From positions 2,770,001 to 2,834,000 of the forward strand of contig NZ_JAIVFP010000001.1 of assembly GCF_022760755.1 (NCBI RefSeq): 64,000 nt of DNA, in the 5' to 3' direction. Positions 1 to 9,033 of this stretch are shown in pieces. Each line of letters opens with the position of its first letter. The first letter of the stretch is position 1. The stretch comes from Candidatus Rhodoblastus alkanivorans (GTDB taxonomy: Bacteria; Pseudomonadota; Alphaproteobacteria; Rhizobiales; Beijerinckiaceae). The position numbers and the translations under genes are program-made. The notes beneath the pieces are model-generated. The model was not told the origin of the DNA. It searched no databases and worked only from the letters and a program-made list of their open reading frames with translations.

Positions 1-104
1 ATCATCATCCCCACGCCGACCGGCCGCGGCGGCGCCCCGAATCTCTGGCCCGGCTCAAGCGCAGCCTACAGCACGACCTTCATTCCCAGAGTTCGGAACG
101 CGTC

Positions 105-860
105 ATGGCCGGCCTGATCGGCCTGCACGCGCTCTGCGCCAAAGCCGCCGACAAGACGCGCAAGCCCGAATGGTCGCCTTCGGACATCCGGCACAGCATG
201 CGTGCGACTGAACGCCGGCCGCATGACGCCCTGCGCGCCTTCGGGGCCAAGCCCCTGCGCTGCGCCGACGCGCCCGCCCTTTACGCCATCCTGCTGGACA
301 TCTGCCTGCGCGCCGGCCTGACGCGCGTGCCCGAACTATTCCTGCTCCCCTGTCCCGGCATGAACGCCTATGCCCTCGGCGGCCGCGACAACGCCTGCAT
401 CTCGGTCACCAGGGGCTTGCTCAGCGGTCTGTCGCGCGACGAAATCGCGGGCATTTTCGCCCATGAGGTCGCCCATATCCTCCATTGCGACAGCTCCGCA
501 ATGAACTGGGCCGTCGCCATACAGCGGGAAATCGCTGATCTGGCGATGCGGGGCGTCAAGGATCTGATGACTCGCAGCCAGGATCTCGCCCGGATCGGCC
601 CGCAGGCGCTCCTGCTCGCGGCGGCGCCGGCCATGGCCCAGTTGCTGATCTCCGCCCTGTCGCGAGCGCGCGAACTGGCGGCCGACGCCCGCGCCATCGA
701 CCTGATCGAACATCCCAGGGCCCTGGTCGCGGCCCTGTGCAAGCTGGAATATTTCCACACCGGCCTCACGCCTTTCGACGCGCATCTGCGCCACGATCCA
801 ACGATGCGGGCGCTCCACAGCCATCCCGGAACCTGGGAAAGAATCGCCCAGCTCGCCTGA
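105..860 (+). CDS. M48 family zinc metalloprotease (HtpX-like), possibly 5'-partial
   Basis: A peptidase M48 domain with the HExxH zinc site (HEVAH, residues 120-124 from this start) and a downstream ARELAADARAI segment that matches the third-ligand region of HtpX/Ste24 proteases. A short hydrophobic stretch follows the zinc site (about residues 165-185). HtpX-type enzymes degrade misfolded membrane proteins and usually carry two N-terminal membrane helices, which are absent here. The reading frame stays open with no stop to the left edge of the window, so the true start may lie outside; the ATG at 105 is only the first one visible. Family call is firm, substrate is not known. Confidence 0.8.
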   Translation: MAGLIGLHALCAKAADKTRKPEWSPSDIRHSMRATERRPHDALRAFGAKPLRCADAPALYAILLDICLRAGLTRVPELFLLPCPGMNAYALGGRDNACISVTRGLLSGLSRDEIAGIFAHEVAHILHCDSSAMNWAVAIQREIADLAMRGVKDLMTRSQDLARIGPQALLLAAAPAMAQLLISALSRARELAADARAIDLIEHPRALVAALCKLEYFHTGLTPFDAHLRHDPTMRALHSHPGTWERIAQLA

Positions 861-958
861 CGGCGCCCTCGCCCCCACGCCCGCGATTGTGCTTGGGGTA
901 AAAGACGGCTTAACTCGGCCGGCGCTCGCGAATCGGGCGTGAAGCGGGAACGCCGCCC

Positions 959-1987
959 ATGGAAGAGGACCGCGCCGTGAAGGCGTCGCTCGTTTTGAGC
1001 ACGTTGCTGATCGCCCTCGCCGCCGCTTATTTCGCGCGGCCGATCCTCGCGCCGGTGACCTTCGCCCTGTTCACCGTCGCCATAGTCTGGCCGATCCAGG
1101 ACGCGATGCAGCGGCGCATCCCCAAACTGCTCGCGCTGGTCGTCACCCTCCTCGCGACCCTCGCGACGATCGCCCTCCTCGGCTTCCTGGTGATCTGGGC
1201 CTTCGGCCATGTCGGGCAATGGCTGGTGAGCAATACCGCGCGTTTTCAGGCGCTTTACGCCCAGGCCGCCGACTGGCTCGACGTCCACGGCGTTCCGGTG
1301 AAATCGCTGATGGCGACCAGCTTCAGCCCGGCATGGATCACCGGCGCCTTGCGCGGACTCGGCGGACAGGGCTACGGCCTGGTTTCCTTCGTCATCATCG
1401 CCTTCGCTTTTACCGTTTTAGGCCTGCTCGAAGTCGATATCGCGCGCGGCAATATCGAGCGGCTCGACAATCCCCGGCTGCGCGACGCCCTGCTGACCCC
1501 GGCGCAGGAGATTTCCACCAAATTCCAGCAATATATGATGGTCCGCAGCACCATGAGCGCGCTGACCGGCGCCGTGGTCTGGGCCTTCGCGCTGGTCGCG
1601 GGGATCGAACTCGCCACCGCCTGGGGCGTGATCGCCTTCGTGCTGAATTACATTCCCTTCATCGGGCCGCTGATCGCCACGATATTCCCCTCGCTGTTCG
1701 CGCTGGCGCAATTCGAATCGTGGAAGCTCGCCATCGTCGTCTTCGCCTGCCTGAACTTCATCCAGTTCTTCATCGGCAGCTATCTGGAGCCCCGCATCGC
1801 CGGCGCGCGGCTGTCGATGTCGCCGTTCATCGTCCTGTTCGCGGTGTTTTTCTGGAGCTTCTTATGGGGCATCGCCGGCGCCTTCATCGGCGTCCCCATC
1901 CTGATCGCGATCCTCACCATCTGCGCCGAACACAATTCGTCGAAATGGCTGGCGGTCCTGATGTCAGGCGGCGCCGGCAAGGGGTAA
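959..1987 (+). CDS. AI-2E family transporter (PerM/YdiK-type permease)
   Basis: A 342-residue integral membrane protein with about seven hydrophobic segments. It begins with a helix pair, has a soluble stretch near residues 85-130, and ends in paired helices including NYIPFIGPLIA and the FIGSYLEPRIAG block that is typical of the AI-2E exporter family (PF01594). Members export small molecules or work as sodium/proton antiporters; the substrate cannot be told from sequence. Its last 24 bases overlap tail-to-tail with the metallophosphoesterase gene on the opposite strand. Confidence 0.85.
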   Translation: MEEDRAVKASLVLSTLLIALAAAYFARPILAPVTFALFTVAIVWPIQDAMQRRIPKLLALVVTLLATLATIALLGFLVIWAFGHVGQWLVSNTARFQALYAQAADWLDVHGVPVKSLMATSFSPAWITGALRGLGGQGYGLVSFVIIAFAFTVLGLLEVDIARGNIERLDNPRLRDALLTPAQEISTKFQQYMMVRSTMSALTGAVVWAFALVAGIELATAWGVIAFVLNYIPFIGPLIATIFPSLFALAQFESWKLAIVVFACLNFIQFFIGSYLEPRIAGARLSMSPFIVLFAVFFWSFLWGIAGAFIGVPILIAILTICAEHNSSKWLAVLMSGGAGKG

Positions 1988-3697
1988 TTCGATCCGCTCC
2001 GGCGCCAGCAGCTTGAGGCGGCGGTCCGCGCCGACGGCGAGCCGATGGACATAAAAATGGGGCGGTCCGCCGTCCGGCCGCGTCATCACCGGCGACGGCG
2101 CCGAAACAATGCGCAGACCGCCGCATTCGCCGAACCAGTCGATATGCCTGTGGCCATGCATCACGACAACGCGCCCGGCGAGCGACTGCATTCGGCGCAC
2201 GAACCAGGCGCCGTTGATCAAAGCCGTACCGATCCGCTCCGACAGCGCCTTCGCCGGCCGCGGATATTCGACGAGATGGTGGTGAAGACCGACGATCCAA
2301 TGCGCCCGGGGATAATGCGCCATGACGGAATCGATCGCGCGGGCCTGCTCCAGCGAGATCATCCCCAGCGCGTTGGTGAAGGAAAAATGGGTGTCGGCGT
2401 TGGAATTCAGCAGGACGATCCCGAGCCCGTCCTCGCGATCCGGCGCCAGCGCCAGCGGAAAGGCCTTGGTCCACAGCTCCGAAAGCTCCCGCGAGAACAT
2501 CGGCCTGCCCGCGTCCATGAACGAGCCGATTTCGCCCAGATGCGGTGCGAGCGCGACGGAAAGGCTTTTGCTCAATCCACCGCCGGCGCGATCGACGAGG
2601 CGGGCGCGTGCGCCCTGTATCGCGTCCATCGCTGAAAGGACGCGCAATTTGCGCAGGCGCTTCACCGGGCTCGTCGGCAGATCGAGCCGCGCCGGATTGC
2701 CGCGATCGACGATGTTGAGGTCGTGGTTGCCCGGCGCGAAGGCGATGAGCGGCGCGAGCGCGGGATGGCGTTCGAGCATGTCGAAAAATTCCGCCCATTC
2801 GGTGGATAGTCCGGCGTCGGTCACGTCGCCGGTGATCAGGATGGCGTACAGGGGCTCCCGCGCATGCAGGGCTTCGAGCATTTCGAAAACCTGCCGCAGC
2901 CTTTCGTTGCCGCGCGGGCCGTGCCGCCCGCTTTCGATGCGGAAGCCGTAACGCTCGCCAACGACGTGAATGTCGGAAAGATGGACGACGCGCCATTCCT
3001 CGCCCTGCTGCGGCGGGTCGAAGCTTTCGAGGTCGCGCGGCTGGGCCATGGTCGCGTCGGCGACCCCCCAGGCGAGCGCGGCGACGGCGACATAGGCGCT
3101 GACCAGCGCCGCGCTGTTGGCGAAGGCGGCCCCGACGAAACGCCGCGGCGCATCGAGGATCGCAATATCGGCGACGAACAGGGTCGCCGGCCAGACCCAG
3201 GCCAGCACGAGCAGCGCGACGCCGCAAATCACCAAGCCCGCCAACAGCGCGGCCGCCGCGCGCATCGCCGCGAAGCGGCCGGTCCCGGGCGCGATCTTGC
3301 GCTCGGCCAATTGTCGCAACGCCTCGCGGCAGGCCGCGTAAAGCGGCTGGACGGCGAGCGCGTTCAACGACCAGAAATTATGTTCCGCCAGCCGGAACAG
3401 GCGCCGCGACGAGAACAGGGCCGCCGCGACGAGCGCGGCCAATACGAGAACCGACCAGATCTCCGCCTGAAAGACCATGACCTTGCCGAAGATCTCTCCC
3501 AGCCAGATCGAAGCCGCGATCGGCGCCGCGCCGAGGAGAAGCGCGGGAAAGCCGATCAGCAGCAGAAAGGCCAGCGCCAGTTTCGGCAGACTGACCTCGA
3601 CCAGCAGCGAACCGGCCAGCGCCAGCAAAGAATGTTTCTTGGGGCTGGAGGCGTCGCTTTCGACATCGCCCAGGCGCGGATCGTAAATGGGCTGCAC
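1964..3697 (-). CDS. Membrane-anchored metallophosphoesterase
   Basis: 577 residues. The N-terminal ~215 residues hold about four hydrophobic segments (near 40-65, 80-95, 148-170 and 190-212). The rest is a calcineurin-like phosphoesterase domain with the metal-binding motifs in order: SDIH (241-244), GDVTD (290-294), GNHD (323-326), the HHH triplet (472-474) and HGHRH (514-518). All dinuclear metal ligands look intact, so it should be an active phosphohydrolase; its substrate is unknown. It converges with the AI-2E permease gene and overlaps it by 24 bases. The start is taken as the ATG before MQPIYDPRLG; there is no in-frame competitor close by. Confidence 0.82.
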   Translation of the reverse strand: MQPIYDPRLGDVESDASSPKKHSLLALAGSLLVEVSLPKLALAFLLLIGFPALLLGAAPIAASIWLGEIFGKVMVFQAEIWSVLVLAALVAAALFSSRRLFRLAEHNFWSLNALAVQPLYAACREALRQLAERKIAPGTGRFAAMRAAAALLAGLVICGVALLVLAWVWPATLFVADIAILDAPRRFVGAAFANSAALVSAYVAVAALAWGVADATMAQPRDLESFDPPQQGEEWRVVHLSDIHVVGERYGFRIESGRHGPRGNERLRQVFEMLEALHAREPLYAILITGDVTDAGLSTEWAEFFDMLERHPALAPLIAFAPGNHDLNIVDRGNPARLDLPTSPVKRLRKLRVLSAMDAIQGARARLVDRAGGGLSKSLSVALAPHLGEIGSFMDAGRPMFSRELSELWTKAFPLALAPDREDGLGIVLLNSNADTHFSFTNALGMISLEQARAIDSVMAHYPRAHWIVGLHHHLVEYPRPAKALSERIGTALINGAWFVRRMQSLAGRVVVMHGHRHIDWFGECGGLRIVSAPSPVMTRPDGGPPHFYVHRLAVGADRRLKLLAPERIELPLAGAA

Positions 3698-3963
3698 CGG
3701 CCGACTCCAATCGGTTTCGAAGTAGCGGCTTTATCATAACCGGCGTCCGCGCGAGCGGATATTCGTCGGTCATGAAGAGATGAACGCAGGCCGTCGGGGC
3801 GAGGCGCGCAAGACAGGCAATGACGCCGCCCATCGCACCGCGTCCCCGCCGATGCAGGTTTCCCGACCGAAATAATTCAGGGATTTAGCGTCTCTCGGCC
3901 GCAATCTCCTGACGTCGAATAACGGACGGGCCTTGGACTGCGTGAACGCGGAAGGTCTCCGGC

Positions 3964-5214
3964 TTAACGGGGCTGGTCCGAACCGATCTGCCGCACGGAT
4001 TGGCTAAGCTGGTCGATATGGTCTCCGAAATGATTCCGCGTTTCCGGATCGACGACTGAGATGGGGGCCGAAATCACGAGACCGGCGGCGTTCCCAACCG
4101 AACCCGCGACGCCCGCCGTGCCCACCATGATCTTGTCGCCAAGGCCGACGCGCTGGTCGGTCAGCACCTGTCCGGCAGCGAGTCGGCGGCCGATCCATTC
4201 GACAATTCTCGGGTCCTCGGCGAACTTGCCGTGATTGAAAAAGTCGTGGGATGGCAAACGGGTCATGTTGATGACCGATAGCTCGTCCTGTTCGAGCATG
4301 CTCCGATAAGGCTCCACATTGGGATCGATCGCCCCCAGTCGCGGCGCCTCCCAAAGGTCCCGCGAGGCCGCCAGCGCACGATCGTTCTCGGACACGAACA
4401 GCACGATATGCGGGCGCTCGGGACCGAGCGTCGCAATCTGTTCCCGCGCGACATCGACGTCGACGTCGGCGTCCGCGAGCATGACCAGCTTGATCTTCGG
4501 GGCGACGCGGCCGTCACGGATCGCCATTTGCCGCAGCGCCTCAAGCGTTACCCAATTGCCCATCGAATGAGCCAGGACGGTGATCGTCTTGACCTTGGGA
4601 TCGTCCTGCAAAAAGCGCAAAAGCTTTTCGAGCGCGTCACGCGAATAATTGGCGCTGTCGCGGTCGTAATTGTAGGCGTAGATCTTCCCCTTCGACGGCC
4701 AGGTGAACAGGATCGGCGCGACGTCAGCGCCCGCGCCGGAATCATGGAGGATTTGCGCGAAACGGTAGACCGCATCCTCATAAAGGTTGTTGAAGCCGTG
4801 CACGAAAACCAGCGCCTCTTTCGCGCGCGACACGCCGAGCAGGCGGGACAACGTGGCTTTGGCCTGCGGCTTCGTGATGATCTCGGATTTGAGGGTCACG
4901 AAATCTGTCTCAGGATTGCCGGGAGGCTGCCGGGGCCATTCGACTTCGCCGATCTTGCGGTTGGCGTCGGGCGGAATCGAGACGACCATGTCGGCGAACG
5001 AGACCTCCGTCGCCCGGCCGCCGCCAAACAGAAAGGCGCGTGACGCCGATTTGGCCCGCGTCGTCGCCACCACCATTTCGACATGGCTGGTCCCCGGCGC
5101 ATTGGCGTCGGACGGGACGGGAACCAAAAACCCTTCCGAGCTCCCGCAGCCCGAAAGTCCCAAAGCGACAACGGCCGCTATCATTGTTCCGCGCACAACC
5201 GCCGCCTTTGTCAA
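3964..5214 (-). CDS. Alpha/beta-hydrolase lipoprotein (DUF900 type)
   Basis: 416 residues with a lipoprotein signal peptide ending in a lipobox (LSGC, Cys23), so probably anchored in the periplasm or outer membrane. The hydrolase domain matches the DUF900 pattern: FVHGFNNLYEDAV, an oxyanion-side motif, then LAHSMGNW as the nucleophile elbow (consensus GxSxG, here AHSMG), and DADVDVDVAREQI later. The catalytic His is likely in the LPSHDFFNHGKF region. Predicted to be an exported esterase or lipase-like enzyme of unknown substrate. It stands alone, followed by about 270 bp before the next gene on the same strand. Confidence 0.8.
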   Translation of the reverse strand: MTKAAVVRGTMIAAVVALGLSGCGSSEGFLVPVPSDANAPGTSHVEMVVATTRAKSASRAFLFGGGRATEVSFADMVVSIPPDANRKIGEVEWPRQPPGNPETDFVTLKSEIITKPQAKATLSRLLGVSRAKEALVFVHGFNNLYEDAVYRFAQILHDSGAGADVAPILFTWPSKGKIYAYNYDRDSANYSRDALEKLLRFLQDDPKVKTITVLAHSMGNWVTLEALRQMAIRDGRVAPKIKLVMLADADVDVDVAREQIATLGPERPHIVLFVSENDRALAASRDLWEAPRLGAIDPNVEPYRSMLEQDELSVINMTRLPSHDFFNHGKFAEDPRIVEWIGRRLAAGQVLTDQRVGLGDKIMVGTAGVAGSVGNAAGLVISAPISVVDPETRNHFGDHIDQLSQSVRQIGSDQPR

Positions 5215-5785
5215 ACTCGTCGATCTCCGACGCCCTCGAATATCAAACAGGATCGAAATCGACTTCGGACGCCGCCGGAAAGCTCAAAGCCGCGTCCCTT
5301 CCTGCCGGTCGATCCAATCAACCTGAGAAAGCAGCTATTACCGTCCACCCCATCACCGTAATCCAAAAGCCCAGGCGACTTCTCTGCCCCTGGCCCGAAT
5401 CCATCCCGCCGCCGAGTTTCACGCCCGGCGCAATTGGGGAATTCGTATCCCATCACAGTAACTCCACAAGGGGAGAAGGGCGCCACGCTTTGGCGACGGC
5501 TCATCATCGTTCCTGCCGGCTCACAATGGCCTGCTTCGCCGCGGGTCACTGATGATTTGCGCAACCAGCGCCGGTTCAGCAGTCACAGCTTTTCATTCGC
5601 ATACAGCGCGTGAGGCCGGGCTGGCGCAGCCGTTTTCATGATTCCGGCCTTCCCCAACCGGCATCCGGTAAATGTGACGGGATTGTCACGAGCCGCTGAA
5701 AATTGACGGATCCGGCTTGCCCGCCCTGTTCGCCACAAGCGCCGCCATGTATTCTCGTTGCATATAATTTGATCAGGGGGTCGCC
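5215..5785. other. Intergenic region between divergent genes
   Basis: 571 bp without a convincing gene. It must hold the promoters of the leftward lipoprotein gene and the rightward outer-membrane protein gene. A perfect TATAAT lies at 5763-5768, only 18 bp before the OMP start codon, but no good -35 hexamer sits at the right distance. A short GGCTG/CAGCC hairpin followed by GTTTTC is found near 5619-5636. I see nothing else. Confidence 0.5.
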
Positions 5786-6655
5786 ATGCCGCGCTCGTCG
5801 ATTACCGTCTTCACCGTGGCATCCGCGATTGCCCTTGCGCAGGCCGCCTCGGCCGCGGATCTTGGACAACCGGCCCCCGCGGCGCCGCCGCCGCCCGCCG
5901 CGCCGGTCTACAACTGGACCGGGTTCTATGGCGGTCTGAATGCGGGCGTGGGCTGGAGCGCCAACGGCGTCAACACCGCCGGATCGACGCTCTACACCAA
6001 TTCGGCCCATTCCGACTCGCTGGCCAATGCGACGGTCTCGGCATTGGGCGCGACGGCCAACATCCCAGCGTCGACCACCAGCTTCATCGGCGGCGGCCAG
6101 ATCGGCTACAATTATCAGATCAACCCATGGGTCGCCGGTCTCGAGGTGGACTTCGCGGGCTTCGCTCAGAACAGCCAGACGAATATGGTCCAGGTTCTCA
6201 CGCCGATCCCCGGCATCGGAACCAATAGCTCGCAAGACACGGCCACGCGGAAGCTCGATTATCTCGGAACAGTTCGAGGCCGCCTAGGCTACCTCGTCAC
6301 ACCGGCGCTTCTTCTCTACGGCACGGGCGGTCTGGCCTATGGCGACCCCAGTCTGACGACGGATGTCTTTCAGGCCCGGACGCCACGGCCTTTTGGAAAT
6401 GTCCCCTGGGGAACCGCGAACTCTTCGAGCGTCCAAGCTGGCTGGGCTCTGGGCGCGGGGGCCGAGTGGATGTTCATGCCGCACTGGAGCGCCCGCGTCG
6501 AGTATCTCCACTACGACCTGGGAACCGTAAGCAACGACTTCAGTATTTCTCACTATAATGCGCACGGGGCGTTGATTTTTGTGAACAACGTACAGTCCAG
6601 AGCGCAATTTGACGGCGATGTCATCCGCGTCGGCGTGAACTATCACTTTGATTGA
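5786..6655 (+). CDS. Outer-membrane beta-barrel protein (Omp25/31-like)
   Basis: 289 residues with a clear Sec signal peptide ending around AASAADL and a proline/alanine-rich linker. The mature domain starts with the hallmark NWTGFYGGLNAGVGW of alphaproteobacterial Omp25/Omp31/heat-resistant-agglutinin porin-like proteins, and then shows alternating beta-strand patterns such as GYNYQINPWVAGLEVDF, GTVRGRLGYLVTPALLLYGTGGLAYG and ARVEYLHYDLG. It ends with RVGVNYHFD, whose terminal aromatic/acidic signature suits barrel assembly. A strong ribosome binding site (AGGGGG) lies 6 bp before the ATG. The family is usually a small 8-stranded barrel with structural or adhesion roles. Confidence 0.88.
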   Translation: MPRSSITVFTVASAIALAQAASAADLGQPAPAAPPPPAAPVYNWTGFYGGLNAGVGWSANGVNTAGSTLYTNSAHSDSLANATVSALGATANIPASTTSFIGGGQIGYNYQINPWVAGLEVDFAGFAQNSQTNMVQVLTPIPGIGTNSSQDTATRKLDYLGTVRGRLGYLVTPALLLYGTGGLAYGDPSLTTDVFQARTPRPFGNVPWGTANSSSVQAGWALGAGAEWMFMPHWSARVEYLHYDLGTVSNDFSISHYNAHGALIFVNNVQSRAQFDGDVIRVGVNYHFD

Positions 6656-6675
6656 CGTTTTCCCCATCAAATAGA

Positions 6676-6685
6676 ATTACGGTGA
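6676..6685. repeat. Detached tip of palindromic element arm
   Basis: ATTACGGTGA reads on seamlessly into the sequence at 8099 once the insertion element between them is removed. The rejoined arm (ATTACGGTGA plus CACTTTACCAAATCCCCTTT) pairs with the arm at 8176-8205 at 27 of 30 positions. This is seen directly in the sequence. Confidence 0.7.
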
Positions 6686-6765
6686 TGGGGTGGACGGCGC
6701 CCCGCAGCGGCATCGATGTGCCAAGATGGTCGTCGTTGCAACATCCATCGAATGGAGCGCCGTCC

Positions 6766-7839
6766 ATGGGCAAGTCTATCGGCAATTTGGCTGCTGTCAC
6801 GCGCGTTGGCCTCGATCTCGCGAAAAATGTCTTTCTGGTTCATGCGGTCGACGCGCGCGGCGAGGTCGTGGTCGCGCGCAAGGTTCGGCGCGGCGGGCTG
6901 CTTGAGTTTTTCTTGCGCCCGCCGCCCGGCCTGGTGGCGATGGAGGCCTGTTCGTCGGCGCACCATTGGGGCCGCCTTCTGGTCGCGCAGGGCCATGAAG
7001 TGCGGCTGATCCCGGCGGCGCATGTCAAACCTTAGGTGCGGCGCGGCAAGAACGACGCGGCCGACGCTGCGGCGATTTGCGAAGCGTCTCTGCGTCCGGG
7101 CCAGCGCTTCGTCGCCGTGCGCTCGGTCGAGAACCAGGCGGCGTTGATGCGCCATCGCGTGCGCGAGCAACTTTCCGGCCAGCGCACCGCGCTGCTCAAC
7201 GCGCTGCGCGGCCATCTGGCCGAAATCGGCGTCATCGCCGCGCAGGGCGCGCAACACGCCTATGAGCTGAAACAGCTTCTCGACCAAGGCGGCGACGCGC
7301 ATGGCGAAATCGTCGTTCCCGATTGCGTCCGCGCCGCGCTTTTGCCTTTGGCGAAGCAGATCGACGCGCTCGACGAAACCATCGGCGCGATCACCGACGA
7401 ACTGGCGGACGCGGCGGAGAGGGATGCGACAACGCGGCGGCTGATGACCATCCCCGGCGTCGGACCAGTCATCGCTTCGGCCATCGTCGCCACCGCGCCG
7501 GATATGAGCGCCTTCGCCAATGGGCGCGAATTCGCCGCCTTTCTCGGCCTGACGCCGCGCCAGCATTCGACCGGCGGCAAGCAGCGGCTCGGGCGCATCA
7601 CCAAAATGGGCGACCGCTATTTGCGCAAACTGCTGGTGGTCGGCGCGACCTCGGTCCTTTGCCACCGTCAGGGCCATAATGACGCGCTGCGCAACTGGGC
7701 CAAGGCGCTGCTGGCGCGCAGGCCGGAAAAATACGGCTTCAAGCTGACGGCGGTCGCGCTCGCCAACAAGCTCGCCCGCCTCATCTTCGCCCTGATGAGC
7801 CGTGGCGGCGTCTACGAGGGCCGCCCAGTCGCCGCCTGA
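6766..7839 (+). pseudogene. IS110/IS1111-family transposase with internal amber stop
   Basis: The frame starts at ATGGGCAAGTCTATC and encodes GLDLAKNVFLVH (the first acidic residue of the DEDD RuvC-like domain) and AMEACSSAHHWGR. It then hits TAG at 7033-7035 and continues in the same frame with VRRGKNDAADAAAICEA. The C-terminal half is complete, including TIPGVGPVIASAIVA and the FLGLTPRQHSTGGK region with the conserved serine. In family members the stop position is normally an aromatic residue (VKPY/F-V-K/R-RGKNDA), so one base change of TAC or TAT to TAG explains it. Unless the amber codon is suppressed, the copy is inactive. No other damage is visible. Confidence 0.85.
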
Positions 7840-8091
7840 GGCCGCCGGCGCGACGCGCGCCGGAAAAGGATCGAGGGTGACAGCGACGTGATGTGAAAAA
7901 ATGGAAAGGCTTCGAAGCCAGATATCGTGTCGGCGCCAATGCGAGCGCGCTACGGTGATTGCGGCGAAGAGCCAAGCGGACGATCCATCAAGGCCAGCCG
8001 GAAAAGCCCGGCGCAAACAGGCCGTAGACAGTACCGCACCCGAGACATTCACACTACTTCGAGAAAACCCTTGCTGAAAGGGCGTCGTCCA
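7840..8091 (+). ncRNA. Candidate guide (seek/bridge) RNA in IS right end
   Basis: This 250-bp non-coding right end lies where IS1111-type elements are known to encode the guide RNA used for target choice. It contains several short stems and the 9-mer TACGGTGAT at 7951-7959, identical to the left target junction at 6678-6686. A GTGTC at 7927-7931 equals the reverse complement of the start of the right flank. The location follows from the family; the guide assignment is my inference and the RNA boundaries are not known. Confidence 0.4.
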
Positions 8092-8095
8092 GACA

Positions 8096-8205
8096 TGACA
8101 CTTTACCAAATCCCCTTTTTTCGGCCCCCTTTTCGCAGGACCGGCATCCCGGCCGGCCAAGAGGCGTGCGAAGAGAAAGGGGATTTAGTAAAGAGTCACT
8201 GTAAT
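8096..8205. repeat. Palindromic (MITE-like) element, right part
   Basis: An imperfect long inverted repeat: TGACACTTTACCAAATCCCCTTT at 8096-8118 against its near-complement at 8176-8198, extending to 8205 once the displaced tip at 6676-6685 is counted. The middle is a GC-rich ~57-bp stretch with a CCGGC/GCCGG core and no coding capacity. The intact element would be about 117 bp. No target duplication is evident at its outer ends. Its lack of genes and strong ends suggest a non-autonomous element or extragenic palindrome. Confidence 0.65.
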
Positions 8206-8318
8206 ACCGGTCATGGCCAGGCATGACGGTTGGTGACCCGGGCTTCGCTTGCCCTTCCGCGCGGGCGCCCTATGCTGGCGTCGATACATTCCACTCCTCG
8301 AATGTGATGGAGATTTTC

Positions 8319-8915
8319 TTGGATCGACGCCTTTTCCTCGCGGGCCTCGCGCTCCTGCCGGCTGGCCAGGCGCTCGCCGTCACGGCCGACGAACTGCCTC
8401 TGGCCCCGCTTCCGGCGGGCGCCGACCCCAACGCCGTCCCCGGCCTGTCCTGGTACGGGACCGGCCCATCGGCGATCGAAGTGTTCGATTACAATTGCCC
8501 CTATTGCCGAAAAGCCTTTCACAGCCTCGACGCGCTGGTGACGAAGAAGAAGCTGCGGCTCGGCCTGATGGACAGCCCGATGCTGTCCCCCGGCTCGGTC
8601 CAGGCGGCGAAACTGCGGCAGGCGGTTCTGATCGTCTATGGGCCCGACAAGGCCTTCGCCTTCCATCGCCGGCTTTACGCCACCAAAGGCAGGATCGACG
8701 GCGATGTCGCCGTCGCCGCGGCGCAGGCCATGGGCCTCGACGTCCATAAACTGGCCGATGTGGCGAACAGCCAGGAAGTCCGCGACCGCATCATCGCCCA
8801 GATGCATTTCCTCGACCGCATCGGCGTCGCCACCACCCCCTCCTTCATTATCAAGGGCCGGCTGCTTTCCGGCTGGCCCGGCGTGGACGGTTTTGCGCTC
8901 GCGTTGAAGGCGTAA
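8319..8915 (+). CDS. DsbA-family thiol-disulfide oxidoreductase, exported
   Basis: A thioredoxin-fold protein with the redox site CPYC in the context VFDYNCPYCRKAFHSLDAL and the cis-proline motif ATTPSFIIKG, both typical of DsbA/ScsC-like enzymes. The N-terminus has a Tat-like signal (DRRLFLAGLALLPAGQALA). I prefer the TTG start at 8319, six bases after GGAG; an ATG at 8307 lacks a ribosome binding site, and the frame is open back to 8223. Expected to act in the periplasm on protein thiols. It lies just downstream of the IS and palindromic repeat, which may have changed its promoter. Confidence 0.82.
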   Translation: MDRRLFLAGLALLPAGQALAVTADELPLAPLPAGADPNAVPGLSWYGTGPSAIEVFDYNCPYCRKAFHSLDALVTKKKLRLGLMDSPMLSPGSVQAAKLRQAVLIVYGPDKAFAFHRRLYATKGRIDGDVAVAAAQAMGLDVHKLADVANSQEVRDRIIAQMHFLDRIGVATTPSFIIKGRLLSGWPGVDGFALALKA

Positions 8916-9033
8916 GGCGCCGCCGGAGCAAAGGCGAACGGTCTGCCTTTCACGGCGGAGGAAGTTGGCCCCTCAACCTCACCCTCCCGACGAGGGAACG
9001 GAACTGGATGGTTCGGTGTGATCGGGAGCGGTT

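Larger units (their letters stand above)
6686..8095 (+). mobile_element. IS110-family insertion element, IS1111-type
   Basis: About 1.41 kb with one transposase frame. It carries subterminal inverted repeats near the ends: TGGACGGCGCCC at 6691-6702 and GGGCGTCGTCCA at 8080-8091 (11 of 12 match as inverted copies). Subterminal repeats and a long right end after the transposase gene (about 250 bp) are traits of the IS1111 subgroup. The flanking TGA at 6683-6685 and 8096-8098 is either a 3-bp duplication or a shared crossover core. The element interrupts one arm of a small palindromic repeat, in line with the known habit of some IS1111 members of entering inverted repeats of other elements. Exact ends are inferred from the reconstructed target. 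Confidence 0.75.

Noticed and set aside
5763-5768. TATAAT as promoter of the Omp25-like gene
   Set aside because: A perfect -10 hexamer, but without a -35 and too close to the ribosome binding site to be convincing; mentioned only within the intergenic entry.
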